NCBI GenBank assembly: GCA_020741375.1
Contig: DYZF01000064.1
Coordinates: 1 to 17,165 of the forward strand
Length of the DNA stretch: 17,165 bases
Direction of reading: 5' to 3'
Source: Tessaracoccus flavescens
GTDB taxonomy: Bacteria; Actinomycetota; Actinomycetes; Propionibacteriales; Propionibacteriaceae
The notes under the pieces were generated by a model that was given only the letters and a program-made list of their open reading frames with translations, did no database searches and was not told the origin of the DNA. Shown here in pieces: positions 9,232 through 16,948 of this stretch. Made by a program: the position numbers and the translations under genes. Position 1 is the stretch's first letter. The number at the start of each line of letters is the position of its first letter.

Positions 9232-10497
9232 GTGACTCGGGTTATTCCGCGTGGTGCCGTGGTAGCCGGGCTCGGTAGACGAGTCGGTGCTGGCATCGTT
9301 GACGCACTCCCGCTGCTGGCCCTGTTCGGCATCGTCGTCCTGCTGCTCAACATCGTTCAAACCTCCGCCGGCGCGGTCATCGTCACCCTCGTCGGGGTGG
9401 CGCTCGCGGTCGCGTTCTGCATTTACCAGCTCTGGGGCTACGGCCAGCGCGGCGCCGGCATCGGGGGCATCGCCACCGGGGTGCGCGTCGTCGGATTGCG
9501 CGACGGTGAACCCATCGGCTCAGCGCGAGCCCTCATCCGGCAGCTGATCCTCGTGGCGCTCATCGTCTCGGTGGTCGGCTGGATCCTGCTGGTCGTGTTC
9601 CTCATCGTTCACGAACGTCGCCAGGGCTGGCACGATCTGGCGGTGGGCGCCGTCGTGGTGGAGCCGAAGTTCCCGGAGCAGCGGCGCGAGGAGGAGCGGT
9701 CACCTCGCGTGACCGCCTCGGGGCTGCCGGCGGACGGATTCGTCGGACTGGACCGGTCCAACTACGGCCGGTTTGCGCCCGACGCCCCCGCCCCCGCGTG
9801 GCTGCCAGGCCTCCCGTCGGAGACCGTGCCGAAGGGGGCCGCTGAGTCTGAATCCACGCCCGAGGCCGCCGATTCCGCGTCGGAACCCAACCCGTGGAAG
9901 CCCGTCCCGCCTGCGGAACAGGCCCCGTTCCCCGGGCCCACCAGCGCGTTGTCGCCGACGTTCCCGCCGCCCCCGCCCCCGCCGTCGGTGCAGCCACTGC
10001 CCGCCGGCAAGAGCTGGATTCCACTGCCCACACCCACGTCGGTGATCGAGCCGTCGGTGAAGGTGCGAAAGCGCGAGTTCGGCGAGGTGGTCGACACCGA
10101 CGGCACACGCATCGCCCACCTGCCCATCTCGGGCGAGCGCGCCGGTGACGAGGATTGGTACGTGCGGCTCGACGACGGCCGCGAGGTGGAGCTGAGCGTC
10201 ACCGTGCTGCTGGGGCGCAACCCGCAGCGCACCGACGACGACCCCGACGAGGTGCACCTGGTGCCGGCATCTGGCGACGGCCGGATGATCTCGCGCACCC
10301 ACGTGCTGATCGGTGCGGACCTGCGCGGCGTCTACATCGTCGATCGTGGATCCACCAACGGCACCGCGCTCGTGACGCCCAGCGGCGAGCTGGATCCGGC
10401 GCCGGAGGGCACGCAGGTGCGCGTGCGCGAGGGGCAGCAGGTGAGCTACGGAAATCGCTGGTTCACGGTTCTCAGACGCCCGGAGAAGAGCTCCTAA
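9232..10497 (+). CDS. RDD-family membrane protein fused to a C-terminal FHA domain
   Basis: I start this at GTG 9232 because GGGAGG (9221-9226) sits five bases before it; the open frame extends upstream but overlaps the previous gene. The 421-residue product has an RDD domain at about 13-145 with helices near 22-41, 46-66 and 103-126, an Arg-rich start (R16, R17) and D24. A Pro/Ala/Glu-rich linker of about 130 residues follows, including a run of seven prolines (245-251). A C-terminal forkhead-associated domain (about 300-415) keeps its phosphothreonine-binding signatures: G328-R329, S354-R-T-H357 and S-T-N-G-T (N376, G377). FHA domains bind phosphothreonine peptides, so this is a membrane-tethered reader for Ser/Thr kinase signalling. 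That fits the cluster type, in which kinase and phosphatase genes are often neighbours, though none is visible here. Confidence 0.9.
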   Translation: MTRVIPRGAVVAGLGRRVGAGIVDALPLLALFGIVVLLLNIVQTSAGAVIVTLVGVALAVAFCIYQLWGYGQRGAGIGGIATGVRVVGLRDGEPIGSARALIRQLILVALIVSVVGWILLVVFLIVHERRQGWHDLAVGAVVVEPKFPEQRREEERSPRVTASGLPADGFVGLDRSNYGRFAPDAPAPAWLPGLPSETVPKGAAESESTPEAADSASEPNPWKPVPPAEQAPFPGPTSALSPTFPPPPPPPSVQPLPAGKSWIPLPTPTSVIEPSVKVRKREFGEVVDTDGTRIAHLPISGERAGDEDWYVRLDDGREVELSVTVLLGRNPQRTDDDPDEVHLVPASGDGRMISRTHVLIGADLRGVYIVDRGSTNGTALVTPSGELDPAPEGTQVRVREGQQVSYGNRWFTVLRRPEKSS

Positions 10498-10503
10498 CCA
10501 AGC

Positions 10504-10519
10504 TACGCTCGTGCCCATG
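10504..10519 (+). promoter_or_regulatory. Likely leaderless promoter of dcd
   Basis: TACGCT (10504-10509) matches the TANNNT -10 consensus and ends seven bases before the ATG at 10517, placing transcription start on or next to the A of the start codon. No Shine-Dalgarno sequence precedes the ATG; the nearest purine run (10482-10490) is too far away and inside the previous gene. This is the usual layout of leaderless genes in actinobacteria. There is no clear -35. The start site itself is inferred. Confidence 0.5.
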
Positions 10520-11092
10520 CTGCTCAGCGATCGCGACATTCTGGCCGAGGTTCACTCCGGGGGAATCCTGCTGGATCCGTGGGATCCGGCGATGGTGCAG
10601 CCGTCCAGCGTGGACGTGCGCATCGACAAGTACTTCCGGGTGTTCGAGAACCACCGCTACCCGTCGATCGACCCGTCGCAGGAGCAGCCGGGCCTCACCC
10701 GGCTCATCGAGGTCACCGAGGACGAGCCGTTCGTGCTGCACCCCGGCGAGTTCGTGTTGGCGTCCACCTACGAGCGGGTGACGCTGGGGGCCGGGGTCGC
10801 GGCACGGCTGGAGGGCAAGTCGTCGCTGGGCCGGTTGGGTCTGCTGACACACTCCACCGCCGGCTTCATCGATCCGGGGTTCACCGGCCACGTGACGCTG
10901 GAGCTGTCCAACATGGCGAACCTGCCGATGAAGCTGTGGTCCGGGATGAAGATCGGCCAACTGTGCTTCTTCCGGCTGAGCTCGCCGGCGGAGACGCCGT
11001 ACGGTGCGGAGAAGCACCACTCGCGCTACCAGGGGCAGCGCGGGCCCACCGACAGCCGCTCGTACCTCAACTTCCACCGCACCCAGATCTAG
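10517..11092 (+). CDS. dcd: dCTP deaminase (Dcd; probably dUMP-forming bifunctional type)
   Basis: The 191-residue product begins MLLSDRDI, the standard start of actinobacterial Dcd, so ATG 10517 is preferred over the in-frame GTG at 10511. It deaminates dCTP for dTTP synthesis in the cytoplasm. Visible family motifs are VQPSSVDVR (28-36), [10 protein letters not shown] (75-84), [10 protein letters not shown] (100-109) and [19 protein letters not shown] (111-129). The last of these contains the conserved catalytic glutamate E129, and A115 is kept. Length and motif positions match the mycobacterial enzyme that also hydrolyses dUTP, so release of dUMP is likely but not proven by sequence. It lies 19 nt after the RDD-FHA gene yet appears to have its own leaderless promoter, and it faces the convergent membrane protein gene. 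It is almost certainly housekeeping. Confidence 0.95.
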   Translation: MLLSDRDILAEVHSGGILLDPWDPAMVQPSSVDVRIDKYFRVFENHRYPSIDPSQEQPGLTRLIEVTEDEPFVLHPGEFVLASTYERVTLGAGVAARLEGKSSLGRLGLLTHSTAGFIDPGFTGHVTLELSNMANLPMKLWSGMKIGQLCFFRLSSPAETPYGAEKHHSRYQGQRGPTDSRSYLNFHRTQI

Positions 11093-11155
11093 GCGTCGCC
11101 GTCGGGGCCCGCCTGCCGGGGTGTTCTTGTGCAGGTAGGGGACTGTCGCGGCGGT

Positions 11156-11818
11156 TCAGCGCGGCGGCTGCATCGGGCTCAGCGCCGCGGGCCACGGGAT
11201 CTTGCGCTGCAGCAGCTTCACGACGTAGCCAACCAGGAACGCGGCGATGACGGTGCCCTCGCGGACGCCCTCGAGCCCGCCGAGCAGCACGAGCGACAAG
11301 ACGATCGCGATCGCCACCAGCGTCGAATCGACGATGATCTTGACCCGCCCGAACAGGCGCTTGGTCACTTTGGCGATGGCGACGATGAAGCCGTCGCCGG
11401 CCAGCGTCAGCACCTTGGGCGACACCTGTAGCCACACGCCGATGCCCAAGACGATCGAGCCCAGGATCGAGGTGGCCAGCTGTGCGGGGTAGGAGGTGGG
11501 CTGTACGTCGCGGAGGATCCAGAGGGCGAGGTCGCAGGCGCCGCCGAACGCGAACGCCGCGGGGATCTGCAGGATCTGGATCTTCTCGAACTGGCGGCGC
11601 AGGATCAGGATCTGCCCGATGAACAGCACGACGTTGATCGCCACGGTGTACTGCCCCAGGGTGAAGGGGGTGGCGAGGCTCATGACGAGCGGGATCGCGG
11701 AGATGGGCGTCGTGCCGATGAGGGCTTGGACGGAGAGCGCCACCCCGAACGACATGATGATGATGCCCACCAAGAACGTGCAGTAGCGCAGGATCATCCG
11801 CCCCGCTGCTCCGCGCAT
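11156..11818 (-). CDS. YczE / DUF6198-like integral membrane protein
   Basis: The 220-residue product starts at the ATG at 11818 on the minus strand, preceded by GGAGA about 8 nt upstream; the open frame runs further but the extra residues are not membrane-like and have no ribosome site. About six helices are visible (near 10-32, 54-76, 83-103, 112-131, 162-180 and 188-204). Family-like features are the GTTPISAIP motif (35-43) after helix 1, IQILQIPAAFAFG (80-92) leading into an Asp-containing helix 3, and a GDG near 141-143 before the last helix pair. Members of this group (COG2364, YczE/YitT-like) are of unknown transport function. It is convergent with dcd (63 nt gap) and divergent from the ABC exporter, with which it shares a regulator-like intergenic region. 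Confidence 0.8.
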   Translation of the reverse strand: MRGAAGRMILRYCTFLVGIIIMSFGVALSVQALIGTTPISAIPLVMSLATPFTLGQYTVAINVVLFIGQILILRRQFEKIQILQIPAAFAFGGACDLALWILRDVQPTSYPAQLATSILGSIVLGIGVWLQVSPKVLTLAGDGFIVAIAKVTKRLFGRVKIIVDSTLVAIAIVLSLVLLGGLEGVREGTVIAAFLVGYVVKLLQRKIPWPAALSPMQPPR

Positions 11819-11911
11819 CGCCCGTTCTCCAACCCCGCCGCACCGTTGTGGCGTCTCGGAGCACTCTAGACGCAGCGGGTCTCGCGACGATGCCGTGACC
11901 AAGCGGCCACT

Positions 11912-11950
11912 TTTCGAGTTACGCGACCAATATGGCTTCGTAACGCGAAA
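11912..11950. promoter_or_regulatory. Long inverted repeat, candidate operator
   Basis: The left arm TTTCGAGTTACG (11912-11923) and the right arm CGTAACGCGAAA (11939-11950) are complementary at 11 of 12 positions and are separated by 15 bases. No T tract follows on either strand and both flanking genes point away, so a terminator is unlikely. Arms centred 27 bp apart place the half sites about 2.5 helical turns from each other, which is compatible with a dimeric or tetrameric regulator. The regulator is not encoded in the window. Confidence 0.45.
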
Positions 11951-11998
11951 CCGATCGGAGGTGGCGCTCACAGACCACCACAACGATGCGCGGGAATA

Positions 11999-12024
11999 TA
12001 TCGATAGGCGATAACGTTATATCG
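11999..12024. promoter_or_regulatory. Cluster of four TATCG/CGATA half sites, candidate operator
   Basis: The perfect palindrome TATCGATA (11999-12006) is followed by CGATA at 12009-12013 and TATCG at 12020-12024, which enclose the perfect 10-bp palindrome ATAACGTTAT (12011-12020). The cluster ends two bases before the likely -35 of the ABC exporter, a position suited to activation or to repression by occlusion. It is unlike the inverted repeat at 11912-11950, so two regulators may act here. Confidence 0.4.
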
Positions 12025-12025
12025 T

Positions 12026-12055
12026 TTGGCTGGCGCAAGGCTGGCTGAGTAGCCT
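12026..12055 (+). promoter_or_regulatory. Candidate promoter of the ABC exporter gene
   Basis: TTGGCT (12026-12031) and TAGCCT (12050-12055) are separated by 18 bases and resemble -35 and TANNNT -10 elements. Transcription would start near 12062, leaving a leader of about 30 nt before ATG 12091 with its GGAG at 12081-12084. Confidence 0.4.
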
Positions 12056-12090
12056 CGTGCTCTGACCAGCGAGGCAGTTAGGAGCGGCTC

Positions 12091-13956
12091 ATGAGTGTCG
12101 GAGGACGTGGCATGGGTGGCCGGATGATCGGCCGCCTCGCAACAGACCCAGAAATCAAGAACCACAAGCTCGATCGCGGCACCGCCCGACGAGTCATCGC
12201 CTACGGCGCCCCTTTCAAGGGCCTCATCATCACGTTCATGGCGGCGGTCATCGTCGCCAGCGCGCTCTCAGTGGCACCGCTGCTGCTGTTCCAGCGCATC
12301 ATCGACGACGGCGTCCTCGCCGGTAACACGTCCCTCATCGTCTGGCTGTCGCTCGCGGTGGCGGGCATGGCGCTGCTCTCGGCGGCCATCGGCCTGCTGG
12401 AGCGCTGGTGCTCAGCCCGGATCGGCGAGGGCCTCATCTATTCCATGCGCACGCAGATCTTCGATCACGTCATGCGCATGCCGATTGCCTTCTTCAGCCG
12501 CTCGCACACCGGCAAGCTGGTCTCGCGCCTGCAGTCCGACGTCAACGGCGCCCAGCAGGCGTTCACCAGCACCCTGTCGACGCTGGTCAGCAACAGCGTC
12601 ACCCTCATCCTCGTGCTCGGCTCGATGCTCGTCCTGTCCTGGCAGTTGACGCTCGCCGCGCTGGTGCTGCTGCCGCTGTTCATGATCCCCGCGCAGCTCG
12701 TGGGGCGCCGCTTGGCAGACCTTTCCCGCGACCGCATGCAGCAGCAGGCCGAGATGTCCGCCACCATGACCGAGCGGTTCTCCGTCTCCGGAGCCCTGCT
12801 CGTCAAGCTGTTCGGCAACCCTGCGACGGAGCACGCCCAGTTCGCCGGCCAGGCGAAGGCCGTGGCCGATTCCGGCGTGAAGATCGCCATGGTCTCGCGC
12901 ACGTTCATGACCGCGATGACGCTGGTTGGCGCGCTCGCCACCGCCATGTTCTACGGCTTCGGCGGCGTCGCGGCGGTGCGCGATCAACTCACCGTCGGCA
13001 CCCTGACCGCGCTGGTGGCGCTGCTCGCCCGCCTGTACGGCCCGCTGATGCAGCTCAGCAACCTGCGCGTCGACATCATGACCGCGCTGGTCAGCTTCGA
13101 ACGCGTCTTCGAGGTGCTGGACCTCCAGCCGTTGATCACCGACAAGGCCGACGCCAAGCCCGTCGACGGCGCCCCGAGCGTGAAGTTCGACGACGTCTGG
13201 TTCACCTACCCCGATGCCCAGAAGGTCTCCATCGAATCGTTGGAGCCGACGGCGGCGCTGGGCGAATCCAAGTCGGAGCCCGTGCTCCGGGGCGTGAGCT
13301 TCGAGGCGAAGCCGGGCCAGACCGTCGCCCTCGTCGGCCCGTCCGGTGCCGGCAAGACCACCATCACCCACCTCCTCGCCCGCCTGTACGACGTCGATTC
13401 CGGCTCGGTGCAGATCGCCGGCGACGACGTGCGCGACGTCACGCTCCAATCGCTCCAGCGCGAGATCGGCTACGTGACGCAGGACGCGCACCTGTTCCAC
13501 GACACCATCGAGGCGAACCTGAAGTACGCCAAGCCGACGGCCACGGACGAGGAGCTGTGGGCGGCGCTCGAGTCGGCCCAGATCGCGGGCCTCGTCCGCC
13601 GTCTGCCCGACGGCCTCAAGACCGTGGTGGGCGAGCGTGGGTACCGGCTCAGTGGCGGCGAGCGGCAGCGCTTCGCGATCGCCCGCCTGTTGTTGAAGGC
13701 TCCGCCGATCCTCGTGCTCGACGAGGCGACGGCGCACCTGGATTCTGAATCGGAGCAGGCCGTGCAGGAGGCGCTGGACAACGCCCGCGAGGGCCGCACG
13801 TCGCTGGTGATCGCCCACCGCCTCTCGACGGTGCGTCACGCTGATCAGATCCTGGTGATCGAGGGCGGCCGCGTGGCGGAGTCGGGCACGCACGAGGAGT
13901 TGCTGCTGGCCAACGGCCACTACGCGAACCTGTACGCCACCCAGTTCTCCGACTGA
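12091..13956 (+). CDS. Fused ABC exporter (membrane domain plus ATPase domain)
   Basis: The 621-residue half-transporter has a six-helix type IV exporter domain (about 30-330) and a C-terminal ATPase. Motifs seen: Walker A GPSGAGKTT (416-424, K422), Q-loop in YVTQDAHLF, signature LSGGE (S521), Walker B ILVLDE (D544, E545), D-loop AHLD and H-loop H576. All catalytic residues are present, so it should work as a homodimer exporting an unknown, probably hydrophobic, substrate. A stretch of about 20 residues lies between the aromatic-loop FTYPDA and the core PVLRGVSF; I recall this insertion in actinobacterial relatives. Start is ambiguous: ATG 12091 has GGAG six bases upstream, but in-frame ATG 12112 has the stronger GGAGG (12100-12104) at 7 nt. 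Using 12112 would remove seven residues. It is divergent from the YczE-like gene and convergent with the helicase gene. Confidence 0.93.
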   Translation: MSVGGRGMGGRMIGRLATDPEIKNHKLDRGTARRVIAYGAPFKGLIITFMAAVIVASALSVAPLLLFQRIIDDGVLAGNTSLIVWLSLAVAGMALLSAAIGLLERWCSARIGEGLIYSMRTQIFDHVMRMPIAFFSRSHTGKLVSRLQSDVNGAQQAFTSTLSTLVSNSVTLILVLGSMLVLSWQLTLAALVLLPLFMIPAQLVGRRLADLSRDRMQQQAEMSATMTERFSVSGALLVKLFGNPATEHAQFAGQAKAVADSGVKIAMVSRTFMTAMTLVGALATAMFYGFGGVAAVRDQLTVGTLTALVALLARLYGPLMQLSNLRVDIMTALVSFERVFEVLDLQPLITDKADAKPVDGAPSVKFDDVWFTYPDAQKVSIESLEPTAALGESKSEPVLRGVSFEAKPGQTVALVGPSGAGKTTITHLLARLYDVDSGSVQIAGDDVRDVTLQSLQREIGYVTQDAHLFHDTIEANLKYAKPTATDEELWAALESAQIAGLVRRLPDGLKTVVGERGYRLSGGERQRFAIARLLLKAPPILVLDEATAHLDSESEQAVQEALDNAREGRTSLVIAHRLSTVRHADQILVIEGGRVAESGTHEELLLANGHYANLYATQFSD

Positions 13957-13993
13957 TCAGGCATTCCCCCGCGCGCGGCGTGAAGTGCAGCGG

Positions 13994-16948
13994 CTACTCG
14001 GTGATCGTCGGGTGGAAGTAGTCGAAGAGGGACCGCTCGATCGGCCGTAGGAACTTCAGATCCATCGTGACGACGTCGAGGAGTTCGCCGTCCTTCCCTG
14101 GCATCTGCTCCTGCCGCGCAGCTTCCGACCTGGCTTGGCCGAGGTAGTAGAAGTCGCCTCCATCGGCATCGTCACGCTTCACGAACACGTGCAGTTCGAC
14201 CTCGTTGCTCAGAATGGGCTGGATCTCGTCGCTGACCAGCGTTCGCCTACTCTTCGAGAACCAGCGCATCGTCGATTCATCGACCAGCGTGTCCTGATAG
14301 GCGACACTTGCGGCAACGTCATCGGACTTGTGGAGCGTCACAAAGATTGGACAGACACCCGTGGCGACGTCCACCTTGTACCCATAGATGATCGCGGTGA
14401 AGGATCGTGCCCAGCCAAGAAGGCGTGCAGCGTCGCGACGTCCGTACTGTCGCCCGATCGTGAAAAGTGGCGCGCTGTGATAGCGACTGCTCACGACCGC
14501 CTGACCGGTTCGGATCACGTCGGTGAGTTCGTCAGCGAACTGCCCGCCGCTCCGATAGGCCTCCAGGACGTGTGGAAGGATCCTGACCCCGTCGCCGATC
14601 TTCTCAGCGACACCGCGCTGATACTTCTTCACCTCTGCCTCGGGGTATCCCTCCAGCGTGAACGTCTGCGGCGTGCTGTTGATCTCACGCGACGTGGCAC
14701 GCAGGCCACGTGCGATCAGCTCGGAATGAAACGCCTCTGGCGTGACCACCCATCCGCGCAGCAGCAGCTCGATGTACACGAACTCGTGGAGCCGCTTCGA
14801 GGTCATGAGTTCCGTCGACAGCAGGTGAAGCGCCTGGTCTTCTTCCGCGCTCAGTGAGAGCGGAGCCCCCATCAAGTGGTGCGTCAACGCCGGGTAGTGC
14901 CTCTTCTTGGTTGCCAGAATCACAGGGTCAGTGGAATCAAAGCGATGGAAATCCCACAGCTTCGGCACGTCACCCACGCGGTTGCGCATGGCGGCCATGG
15001 CGCGCTTCAACTCAGTGAGGGAGTCGAGCTTCACCTGCTTCAGCGAATCCAGGACACGCTGCTGGGAAATCCGGTCGAACCGCACGCTGGAGAGCCCGGC
15101 CAGAACGCCGCTTTCCTCGGCAGAAATGAGCTTCTGCCGGATCGATTCCTTGTTCAGGGAGGAATCGCCGAACAGCGCGATCGGGATCATGTAGTTGTTG
15201 GCGTAGTTGCCGATCACGTCGATGACGACGACGTAGTCCTTGTCCGGGGCCTTCCGCAGCCCACGGCCGAGCTGCTGGACGAACACGGTGGGGGATTGCG
15301 TGTTGCGCAGCATGACGATCTGGTTCACCGTCGGAATGTCGACGCCCTCGTTGAACACGTCCACCGTCACGAGATAGTGCAGGTTGCCCGCCTCAAGTTC
15401 GGCGACGGCGGCCTCTCGGGCCGCGACGGTGTCGTCGCCGCTGAGGGCCAGGCACCGCAGGTAGCGACCATGCACTTGTTGCCCGGTGAGGGCCCGAGCA
15501 AGCTCAGCAGCCTCGGACTTGCGGCTCGCGAAGATGAGTCCGCGCGGAGGGACGCCCGCGTGCCCGTAAGTCTCCAGCGCGTTCACCAGATGTCTGATCC
15601 GTTCGGGGCTGATCAGGTAGCGAAGGTCGGTCTCCGCATCGGCCGTGGTGCCGTCGTCGAAGGTCACGTCCGTGACGCCGTAGTAGTGGAACGGGGTCAG
15701 CATGTCCGCTTCAAGTGCGTCGTTCAGCCGGATCTCGTAGGGCACGTTGTGGTCGAACAGCTCGAACACGTTGAAGCCGTCGAGACGCTCGGGAGTGGCC
15801 GTCATCCCCAGCACGAACTCGGGTTGGAGGTGGGACAGTATGCGCTGGTAGGTCTCGGCGCCCGAGCGGTGGGCTTCGTCGATGATGACGTAGTCGAAGT
15901 CGCGCGGGTGGATCGCCGCAAGGTGTTCGGGGCGGCTCAGGGACTGGACCGTCGCGAAGACGTAGCGCCGATCGAACTCTTTACGGCTGCCGGCGATCTT
16001 GCCGTAGTCGCTGGTGTCGCCGCCGAGCACCTTCTGGTACTCGAAGATGGTTCGGTCGAGGATCTGCTCTCGGTGCGCGAGGAACAGCACGCGATCAACT
16101 CCGGCGGCACGCACGTCGAGCGCCGACAACATTGTCTTGCCGGTGCCGGTGGCAGAGATGACGACGGCGCGTCGTTCGCCAGCCTCGCGCACGGCAGCGA
16201 TTTCCTTCAGGGCTGCGCGCTGCATCTGGTTGGGCAGGATCTCAACCTTGGGCCGCGGGACGGCCGCGGTGGTCGGACGGGAGGGCCGTGGGGCCGGCGG
16301 GTTGTAGGCCTGGGCGTAGACGTCGATCCACTCTTGCGTGAGGGCCGAGGACTCCGCTGACTGGAGAGCCAACAAGTCTTGGACCTGACGGTGAAGGTCG
16401 CTCCGATGGCTGGCGGTGACCTTGAGGTTCCACTCGTGGTTGTCGACGAGTGCGTGTTCGGTCAGGTTGGCGCTGCCCATCATGACGGTGATGGAGTTCT
16501 CGTGCTCGAAGACATACCCCTTGGGGTGGTAGGCCTTGGACGAGTGGATGCGAACGTCGATCCCGAGGGCCGACAGGCTCAGCAGTTCCGCGAAGGCGGC
16601 CGGCGAATTGAACGACAAGTAATCCGAGGTGATGATCGTGCCGCGCCCCGTGAACTCCAGCAGTTCCTGCTTCAGCAGCGCGATGGCTCGCGGCGAGACG
16701 AAGGCCACAGAGAAGGTGAAGGCCTTGCAGCGGGCTAGCTCGCTCCGGATCGAGCGCAATACCGTGTGGCCCTCGGCGTTGGCGACGACCTCGGGATGGT
16801 CCACCCGCGGTGAGTGCGTGTCGCCGGTGATGAAGCCGAAATCCACGTCGCGGGCGAACCCGGTGGCCCAGCTCATGTCGACATCGAATGACGTGGCCCC
16901 CTCCGGCTCTGCGTCTATGGGGCGGCCGTAGCTCGGGTCACCGCTCAC
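13994..16948 (-). CDS. PLD nuclease - SF2 DEAH helicase - DUF3427 protein
   Basis: The 984-residue cytoplasmic protein starts at GTG 16948, overlapping the stop of the upstream NUDIX gene (GTGA). A phospholipase D-like nuclease domain (about 60-180) shows one HxK motif (H141, K143), GSAN (158-161) and a following NHEWN. A superfamily 2 helicase core has the Q-motif region LPNQMQRAAL (238-247), ATGTGKT (266-272), DEAH (357-360), TAT (383-385), motif V around FNEGVDIPT (532-540) and motif VI QQLGRGLRK (558-566). The last roughly 380 residues are the DUF3427-type region of unknown function. This domain order is standard for the DUF3427 family, so the gene looks intact. It probably unwinds and cuts nucleic acid; a defence or repair role is inferred from the domains only. 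The GC content is visibly lower than in the genes to its left. Confidence 0.9.
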   Translation of the reverse strand: MSGDPSYGRPIDAEPEGATSFDVDMSWATGFARDVDFGFITGDTHSPRVDHPEVVANAEGHTVLRSIRSELARCKAFTFSVAFVSPRAIALLKQELLEFTGRGTIITSDYLSFNSPAAFAELLSLSALGIDVRIHSSKAYHPKGYVFEHENSITVMMGSANLTEHALVDNHEWNLKVTASHRSDLHRQVQDLLALQSAESSALTQEWIDVYAQAYNPPAPRPSRPTTAAVPRPKVEILPNQMQRAALKEIAAVREAGERRAVVISATGTGKTMLSALDVRAAGVDRVLFLAHREQILDRTIFEYQKVLGGDTSDYGKIAGSRKEFDRRYVFATVQSLSRPEHLAAIHPRDFDYVIIDEAHRSGAETYQRILSHLQPEFVLGMTATPERLDGFNVFELFDHNVPYEIRLNDALEADMLTPFHYYGVTDVTFDDGTTADAETDLRYLISPERIRHLVNALETYGHAGVPPRGLIFASRKSEAAELARALTGQQVHGRYLRCLALSGDDTVAAREAAVAELEAGNLHYLVTVDVFNEGVDIPTVNQIVMLRNTQSPTVFVQQLGRGLRKAPDKDYVVVIDVIGNYANNYMIPIALFGDSSLNKESIRQKLISAEESGVLAGLSSVRFDRISQQRVLDSLKQVKLDSLTELKRAMAAMRNRVGDVPKLWDFHRFDSTDPVILATKKRHYPALTHHLMGAPLSLSAEEDQALHLLSTELMTSKRLHEFVYIELLLRGWVVTPEAFHSELIARGLRATSREINSTPQTFTLEGYPEAEVKKYQRGVAEKIGDGVRILPHVLEAYRSGGQFADELTDVIRTGQAVVSSRYHSAPLFTIGRQYGRRDAARLLGWARSFTAIIYGYKVDVATGVCPIFVTLHKSDDVAASVAYQDTLVDESTMRWFSKSRRTLVSDEIQPILSNEVELHVFVKRDDADGGDFYYLGQARSEAARQEQMPGKDGELLDVVTMDLKFLRPIERSLFDYFHPTITE

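Larger units (their letters stand above)
11819..12090. other. Divergent intergenic region (272 bp) with two dyad elements
   Basis: No gene is supported here. It separates the minus-strand membrane protein from the plus-strand ABC exporter and is markedly more AT-rich in its middle. From left to right it holds the ribosome site of the minus gene, a possible minus-strand -10 (TAGAGT read from 11868 to 11863, no clear -35), a 12-bp-arm inverted repeat (11912-11950), a cluster of TATCG/CGATA half sites (11999-12024), and a promoter-like pair for the exporter (12026-12055). Confidence 0.6.

Noticed and set aside
8010..9353. Antisense open frame of 447 codons opposite the transglutaminase-like gene
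   Set aside because: Shadow of a well supported membrane protein gene; no recognisable family.
10517..11092. dcd as part of a phage-defence nucleotide-depletion system
   Set aside because: It has the exact start, length and motifs of the housekeeping actinobacterial enzyme and no defence partner beside it; the NUDIX/helicase unit is almost 3 kb away beyond two transporter-type genes.
11112..11135. Possible hairpin between dcd and the convergent membrane protein gene (CCTGC ... GCAGG)
   Set aside because: Only five paired bases with a 14-base loop and no T run; too weak to call a terminator. Nothing else is visible in this 63-nt gap.
13201..13320. Insertion of about 20 residues before Walker A of the ABC exporter
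   Set aside because: In frame, and as far as I recall present in actinobacterial relatives, so not a sign of damage or novelty.
12412..13920. Long antisense open frame (502 codons) opposite the ABC exporter
   Set aside because: Its product is a low-complexity His/Arg/Gly-rich sequence with no domain, as expected from reading high-GC codons backwards; the plus-strand frame has complete ABC motifs.
13969..13978. Palindrome CCGCGCGCGG between the exporter and the helicase gene
   Set aside because: It has no loop and no T tract; simple GC alternation explains it, so a bidirectional terminator is not supported.
14876..16360. Long plus-strand open frame (494 codons) inside the helicase gene
   Set aside because: It is antisense to intact helicase motifs and has a composition typical of a shadow frame (Val/His/Arg-rich, no domain).
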